Made by a program: the position numbers and the translations under genes
Origin: PVC group bacterium
Lineage (GTDB): Bacteria; Verrucomicrobiota; Kiritimatiellia; UBA8416; PXDI01
Reading direction: 5' to 3'
NCBI GenBank assembly: GCA_003565095.1
Contig: PXDI01000081.1
Span: forward strand, 1 to 16,762
DNA: 16,762 nt
The notes under the pieces: generated by a model
Told to the model about the DNA's origin: nothing
Databases searched by the model: none
What the model saw: only the letters and a program-made list of their open reading frames with translations
Part shown: positions 13,288-16,762 of the stretch, piece after piece
How positions within the stretch are numbered: position 1 is the stretch's first letter
Layout: each line of letters begins with the position of its first letter

Positions 13288-14450
13288 GAATCCAGATAAT
13301 CGCAGGCATGTTAATCTGGTTGTGCGGCTTTGTTTGTGCCGATGAAGCACTCATTATTGGCCGAAACATCTGGATGACAGCAAATGGAGACAGCGCACTG
13401 CGCGGAAGAACAGAGGTCTCGATCTCTTCAAAACTTGAACGTGCCTGGCGGGCGGATGTTCCCGGGGCAGTCATGAATACGCCCGTAGCAGGTGAGAAAA
13501 TGATATTCGTGACAGCCGGCGGGCAGACGATCGCCGCGCTTGACCTGAACGGACAAATTGTCTGGCAGCAAACTATCCAGCGGGAGATGTCGGCAGGCGG
13601 AGCAGCACGCAGTGTCAGTTTCTCCGCCCCGTTGCTTTATGCCCAGGGGCACTTGATTGCCGCATCTGAACGCGGCAAAATCTATGCAATTCGCGCCGCC
13701 ACCGGAGATACGGTATGGACCACTGATATCCGCGGAGAGGTGCAGGGCCAGCCGCAGTTTGCAGCGGCAGCCGGTGACCAGCCGGACCGCGTCTTTATCC
13801 TAAGCCAGCAACAGGGCGTTATTTATGCCCTCAATCTGGCTGACGGAAAGCTCTTGTGGAAATCAGAAGAAACCACCCGGACCGACGGCCACCCGGCCTG
13901 CGACGGAACAGATATCGTCACCGGTAATTGTGCCGCTGGCTTCAATGGCTTCTCGGCCATGAATGGCCTGGAATCATTTTTTATTCATGTCGGCGACGGC
14001 TGCGAAATGGCCGGCGGGGTTGCTATCGACGGACGCCAGGGATTCGGCGGTAACCGTGAAGGCTCAGTGGCCGCGGCCGATTTCGACAAGCAGGAAATTC
14101 TCTGGCTGAATGAAGATAGCAGCGGGGAAATGTTTACCACACCCGCAGTAAGCGCTGATAAAGTCGTTTTCTGCGGTGGTGACGGCATAATTTACTGCCT
14201 CAACAGAGCCGACGGCACCAAAATCTGGGAATATGAAACCCCCGGACTCCAGCCGCAGTCTCCGGTAATTGCCGGCGACAAAGTCATCGCAGTAACAGAT
14301 GGGTCAATTTATCTACTGAATCTTTCCGATGGAAATGAACTATGGAAGGCTAATGTCAGCGACTGGCTTACTTCTCCGGCTGTTTTTGAAGGACTGGTGA
14401 TTGTCGGCAGCGGTGAAGGCCATGTGGTTGCGTTCAAGCCCGGCGAATAA
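13284..14450 (+). CDS. Secreted PQQ-like beta-propeller repeat protein
   Basis: The 388-residue product has a signal peptide (MRIQIIAGMLIWLCGFVCA) and then about seven PQQ-like/WD-type blades. The repeats share the form ...ALDLNGQIVWQQ, AIRAATGDTVWTTDI, ALNLADGKLLWKSEE, CLNRADGTKIWEYET and LLNLSDGNELWKANV, which is the BamB-type 'x-G-x-x-x-W' blade signature. It is probably exported to the periplasm or cell surface. No PQQ dehydrogenase catalytic residues are evident, so a structural or binding role is more likely than a quinoprotein enzyme. A cysteine- and glycine-rich stretch (HVGDGCEMAGGVAIDG) near residues 235-250 breaks the repeat pattern. Its ATG overlaps the glycosyltransferase stop. 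It is followed after 58 bases by a second propeller gene. Confidence 0.88.
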   Translation: MRIQIIAGMLIWLCGFVCADEALIIGRNIWMTANGDSALRGRTEVSISSKLERAWRADVPGAVMNTPVAGEKMIFVTAGGQTIAALDLNGQIVWQQTIQREMSAGGAARSVSFSAPLLYAQGHLIAASERGKIYAIRAATGDTVWTTDIRGEVQGQPQFAAAAGDQPDRVFILSQQQGVIYALNLADGKLLWKSEETTRTDGHPACDGTDIVTGNCAAGFNGFSAMNGLESFFIHVGDGCEMAGGVAIDGRQGFGGNREGSVAAADFDKQEILWLNEDSSGEMFTTPAVSADKVVFCGGDGIIYCLNRADGTKIWEYETPGLQPQSPVIAGDKVIAVTDGSIYLLNLSDGNELWKANVSDWLTSPAVFEGLVIVGSGEGHVVAFKPGE

Positions 14451-14508
14451 CCACCCGCGACCAACAATGTATTCTTTCAGTGAATAATCAACAGGAAACA
14501 TATTTACA

Positions 14509-16038
14509 TTGAAAACAACAAATCATAACGCATTGACAGCAATTCTCATGATGACCCCAGACCCCCGTGACCTTGTGTCACGGGTGAATAAGATTGGCGG
14601 GAAAAGCACGCTTTTTCCGCCAATCTTCCGCTCCTGGCGCTCCAGTCTGCGCACAAGCGCTACGCCGCCGCACGCAAGGCGGCAGGGGGCGTGGGCCACA
14701 ATTAGAATTGCTGGCGCATTGATTCTTTGCGGCTTTATTCTATCAGCAGCAACTGTCGCCGCCTCGTCTGCTCACTGGCCGCAATGGCGCGGGCCGCTTT
14801 TCAATGGTGTGGCACCGGACGCTGCGCCGCCGGCCGAATGGAGCGAGAATCAGGTGGCATGGAAAACCCCATTGCCCGGACTGGGTCACTCAACACCGCT
14901 GATCATCGGCGATTATCTTTACCTGACCACTGCGGTACCGGTGGATGAACCGGCTGATTCTGATACGTTTGCACAACAATTTGCCGATATACAGGAATGG
15001 CAGCGTGACCGTATCCGCACAACTGAAAATGTCCATAATTATGTTGTCATGGCAATCAACCGCATCAATGGCACGGTTGCATGGCAGACGGTCGTGCATA
15101 CCCAGGCTCCGGTGCATCGTACCCACAGCGGCGGCAGTTGGGCATCCGCATCCCCGGTTACCGACGGAAAGCACATTTATGCATGGTTCGGCTCTTATGG
15201 TCTTTATTGCCTCAATATGCAGGGACAGGTGCTTTGGTCAAAAGACTTTGGCATATTGCGCATGAAAAACCACTTTGGGGAAGGGGCCTCCCCCGCCATC
15301 TATGGTGACCGCTTGATTATTGCCAGCGACACCGAAGATGATTCGTTTATTGCCGTGCTCGATACCGCCGACGGCAGTGAGATCTGGCGCCATGAACGCG
15401 ATGAGCAAACTTCGTGGGCTACTCCGCTGGTGCTGAAAAGCGCGGACGGTGAACCGGAAGTCATTATCAGCGCCACCCGCCGCATAAAATCCTACCGGCT
15501 GGCGGACGGCACTGTAAACTGGCAGACAACCGGCATGACCGCTAATGTGGTGCCCCACCCCGTCAGTGACGGAGAACTGCTTTTCGTGATGAGCGGCTTC
15601 CGCGGTAACGCGTTGCTGGCTATTGAACAGAATCAAGCCCGTGGCGACTTTTCGGAATCACATGAATTTGTCCGCTGGCAGCGCAACCGCAACACGCCTT
15701 ATGTCCCATCTCCGGTTCTGCATAATGGTCTGCTTTATTTTCTGGAACGCAACAACGGACGGATAACCTGTGTGCGGGCCGCTAATGGTGAGCCGCTCTA
15801 TGAGAACATTGTGATCGACGGCCTCGCCGGAGTTTATGCATCCCCCCTGCTTGCAAATGGAAGGCTTTACATCCCGGATCTGGAAGGTAATATCGCCGTA
15901 CTGGCCGCTGGAGAGGAATATCAGCTATTGCATATGAACACATTGCCGGATCAATTCACCGCATCACCTGTGGCGATTGGCCGTGACTTGTATCTGCGAG
16001 GACATAATAAATTGTGGTGCATCCGCGCCGAGGAATAG
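14509..16038 (+). CDS. PQQ-like beta-propeller protein with an in-frame repeat insertion at its N-terminus
   Basis: The mature part begins SSAHWPQWRGPLFNGVAPD, the opening typical of planctomycete-style PQQ-like propeller proteins, followed by blades such as AINRINGTVAWQTV, CLNMQGQVLWSKDF, VLDTADGSEIWRHE and SYRLADGTVNWQTT. An export signal core, IRIAGALILCGFILSAATVAAS, lies only at about residues 66-87. It is preceded by about 50 residues encoded by a run of hairpin repeats (14564-14683). The longest frame starts with TTG at 14509 (AGGA 12 bases upstream); ATG codons at 14548/14551 are alternatives. No good start exists between the repeat and the signal core, so the repeat seems to be translated, giving an oversized signal n-region. 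The gene is paralogous in fold to its upstream neighbour. Start uncertain; function unknown. Confidence 0.82.
   Translation: MKTTNHNALTAILMMTPDPRDLVSRVNKIGGKSTLFPPIFRSWRSSLRTSATPPHARRQGAWATIRIAGALILCGFILSAATVAASSAHWPQWRGPLFNGVAPDAAPPAEWSENQVAWKTPLPGLGHSTPLIIGDYLYLTTAVPVDEPADSDTFAQQFADIQEWQRDRIRTTENVHNYVVMAINRINGTVAWQTVVHTQAPVHRTHSGGSWASASPVTDGKHIYAWFGSYGLYCLNMQGQVLWSKDFGILRMKNHFGEGASPAIYGDRLIIASDTEDDSFIAVLDTADGSEIWRHERDEQTSWATPLVLKSADGEPEVIISATRRIKSYRLADGTVNWQTTGMTANVVPHPVSDGELLFVMSGFRGNALLAIEQNQARGDFSESHEFVRWQRNRNTPYVPSPVLHNGLLYFLERNNGRITCVRAANGEPLYENIVIDGLAGVYASPLLANGRLYIPDLEGNIAVLAAGEEYQLLHMNTLPDQFTASPVAIGRDLYLRGHNKLWCIRAEE
14564..14683 (+). repeat. Palindromic repeat cluster inside coding sequence
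   Basis: Three hairpins follow one another. The first is CCCGTGAC/GTCACGGG (14564-14571, 14577-14584), with loop CTTGT. The second is AAGATTGGCGG/CCGCCAATCTT (14590-14600, 14617-14627), with the inner aaaag/ctttt extending the stem to about 17 pairs around cacg. The third is GCCGCC/GGCGGC (14664-14669, 14678-14683). The cluster separates a plausible start from the signal-peptide core of the propeller protein and keeps the frame open. The look is that of a REP/BIME-like or protein-coding palindromic element; genome copy number is unknown. Confidence 0.75.
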
Positions 16039-16094
16039 CCGGCAGATAAGATATTGATAATTGGAAAAAACATTGCTTCCGAGGGGTATAAAAG

Positions 16095-16277
16095 CGTCCG
16101 ACGACCTTGGTCGGCGGACAAGGGAATTTCAATTACGGCATGTGCTGCAAAACAATAATGGAGCCCGAATAGAGCAATGGGGGTGTGAAACATATCTATT
16201 GCTCAAACCGGGCTCTTGACGCATTCTCAGGATCGGTTATTTGAATTATTCCGCTCGCCGACCAAGGTCGTCGAACG
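16095..16277. mobile_element. Element with 18-bp terminal inverted repeats and nested internal hairpin
   Basis: CGACGACCTTGGTCGGCG (16099-16116) is matched exactly by its reverse complement at 16256-16273. Pairing continues outwards after one mismatch (cgt 16095-16097 with acg 16275-16277). Each arm is itself nearly palindromic (cgacc-tt-ggtcg). In the middle, gagcccg/cgggctc (16161-16167, 16209-16215) encloses gagcaat/attgctc (16172-16178, 16198-16204). There is no gene inside. It occupies most of the gap between the propeller and ABC genes and contains a possible TTGACG -35 (16216-16221) for the latter, though without a good -10. A MITE-like repeat or a structured RNA are both possible. Confidence 0.6.
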
Positions 16278-16299
16278 GTACTGACAAAAGGAGCGCTCT

Positions 16300-16762
16300 A
16301 TGAACGATCAAGCAAAACCAATCTATGACCTGCAAGCTATCAGCAAAACCTATGACACCGGCGGCGGGCGCACGGTCGAGGTGCTCACAGACATCAATTT
16401 TAAGGTTGTGCCGGGCGAAGCGCTGTCGATTGTCGGAGCATCCGGCTCGGGCAAAAGCACCCTGCTGAATATTCTCGGCACGCTTGACCGGCCTTCTTCG
16501 GGCAAAATGCTGCTCGACGGGGAAGACACCGGAGCACTTGACGAAGCCGCTCTGGCAAAGGCACGCAACCGTAAAATCGGCTTTATCTTCCAGATGCACC
16601 ATTTGCTGCCGCAATGTACCATTCTCGAAAATGTACTGATCCCCACCCTGATTAATCGCACAGACGATAATGCTGTCCAACGGGCCGAAAAACTGCTTGA
16701 GCGCATCGGTCTTGCTGACCGAATAAGTCACCGTCCTGCACAGCTTTCCGGAGGTGAATGCC
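16300..16762 (+). CDS. ABC transporter ATP-binding protein, LolD/MacB type (3' end outside window)
   Basis: The frame is open to the window end, giving 154 residues of an ATPase usually about 225-235 long. Walker A is GASGSGKST (about 46-54), the Q-loop region FIFQMHHLLPQCTILENVLIP is at about 91-111, and the signature motif LSGGEC is just reached at the edge. The MHHLLPxxTxLENV wording is characteristic of LolD, which with LolC/E releases lipoproteins from the inner membrane for transport to the outer membrane; close relatives are MacB-type exporters. AAAAGGAG (16286-16293) lies six bases before the ATG. Its membrane partner is not in the window, so the LolD assignment rests on the ATPase alone. 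The upstream gap holds an inverted-repeat element. Confidence 0.9.
   Translation, partial: MNDQAKPIYDLQAISKTYDTGGGRTVEVLTDINFKVVPGEALSIVGASGSGKSTLLNILGTLDRPSSGKMLLDGEDTGALDEAALAKARNRKIGFIFQMHHLLPQCTILENVLIPTLINRTDDNAVQRAEKLLERIGLADRISHRPAQLSGGEC

Noticed and set aside
13284..16038. The propeller proteins as PQQ-dependent alcohol dehydrogenases.
   Set aside because: They are shorter than the enzymes (about 600 residues) and I see no adjacent-cysteine or calcium/PQQ-binding catalytic motifs; BamB-like repeat proteins fit better.

Overview
The window looks like chromosomal DNA from a GC-rich bacterium, probably of the Planctomycetes-Verrucomicrobia-Chlamydiae (PVC) group; Kiritimatiellota, Lentisphaerota or Verrucomicrobiota are the closest guesses. 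This placement is inferred from gene content: GTP-dependent PEP carboxykinase, two PQQ-like beta-propeller proteins (one with the WPQWRG motif common in PVC proteomes), an EF-hand secreted protein and a family 28 glycoside hydrolase. No rRNA or other decisive marker is present.

Layout. 1-2034 (+): C-terminal part of Mfd. 2073-4316 (-): a family 28 glycoside hydrolase followed by a membrane-anchored protein of unknown function, convergent with mfd. 4486-5052 (+): a secreted, arginine-rich EF-hand protein ending in a strong terminator. 5053-5483 has no intact gene, but holds that terminator, a short element with terminal inverted repeats, a likely stub of a GIY-YIG endonuclease gene, and a long hairpin abutting the 3' end of a tRNA-Arg(CCG) gene (5484-5560, -). 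hisF (-) and pckG (+) then diverge from a shared control region. 8489-10617 (+) is a compact three-gene run: a histidine phosphatase whose promoter implies a leaderless mRNA, a eukaryotic-type (plant/yeast) chorismate mutase, and a CinA-N/MoCF-like molybdopterin-binding protein. 10820-11098 (+) is a small RRM RNA-binding protein behind a long structured leader. 11152-11859 (-) is a DUF3108-like secreted protein sharing a convergent terminator. 11989-16038 (+) carries a GT4 glycosyltransferase, overlapping by ATGA the first of two secreted beta-propeller proteins, then the second propeller gene. 16300 to the end (+) is the first part of a LolD-type ABC ATPase.

Metabolically the window touches gluconeogenesis (pckG), histidine (hisF) and aromatic amino-acid synthesis (chorismate mutase), but these genes are scattered rather than in pathway operons. 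The most unusual features are small repeats. One is a run of three hairpins (14564-14683) lying in frame inside the N-terminal coding region of the second propeller gene, like a protein-coding palindromic element. A second is a 183-bp element with 18-bp perfect inverted repeats (16095-16277) next to the ABC gene. A third is the tRNA-linked GIY-YIG stub cut off by a separate inverted-repeat element. Also notable are a eukaryotic-type chorismate mutase in a bacterium, a HisF with altered ammonia-gate residues, and a 13-bp motif shared by two upstream regions at the same distance from a TTG.
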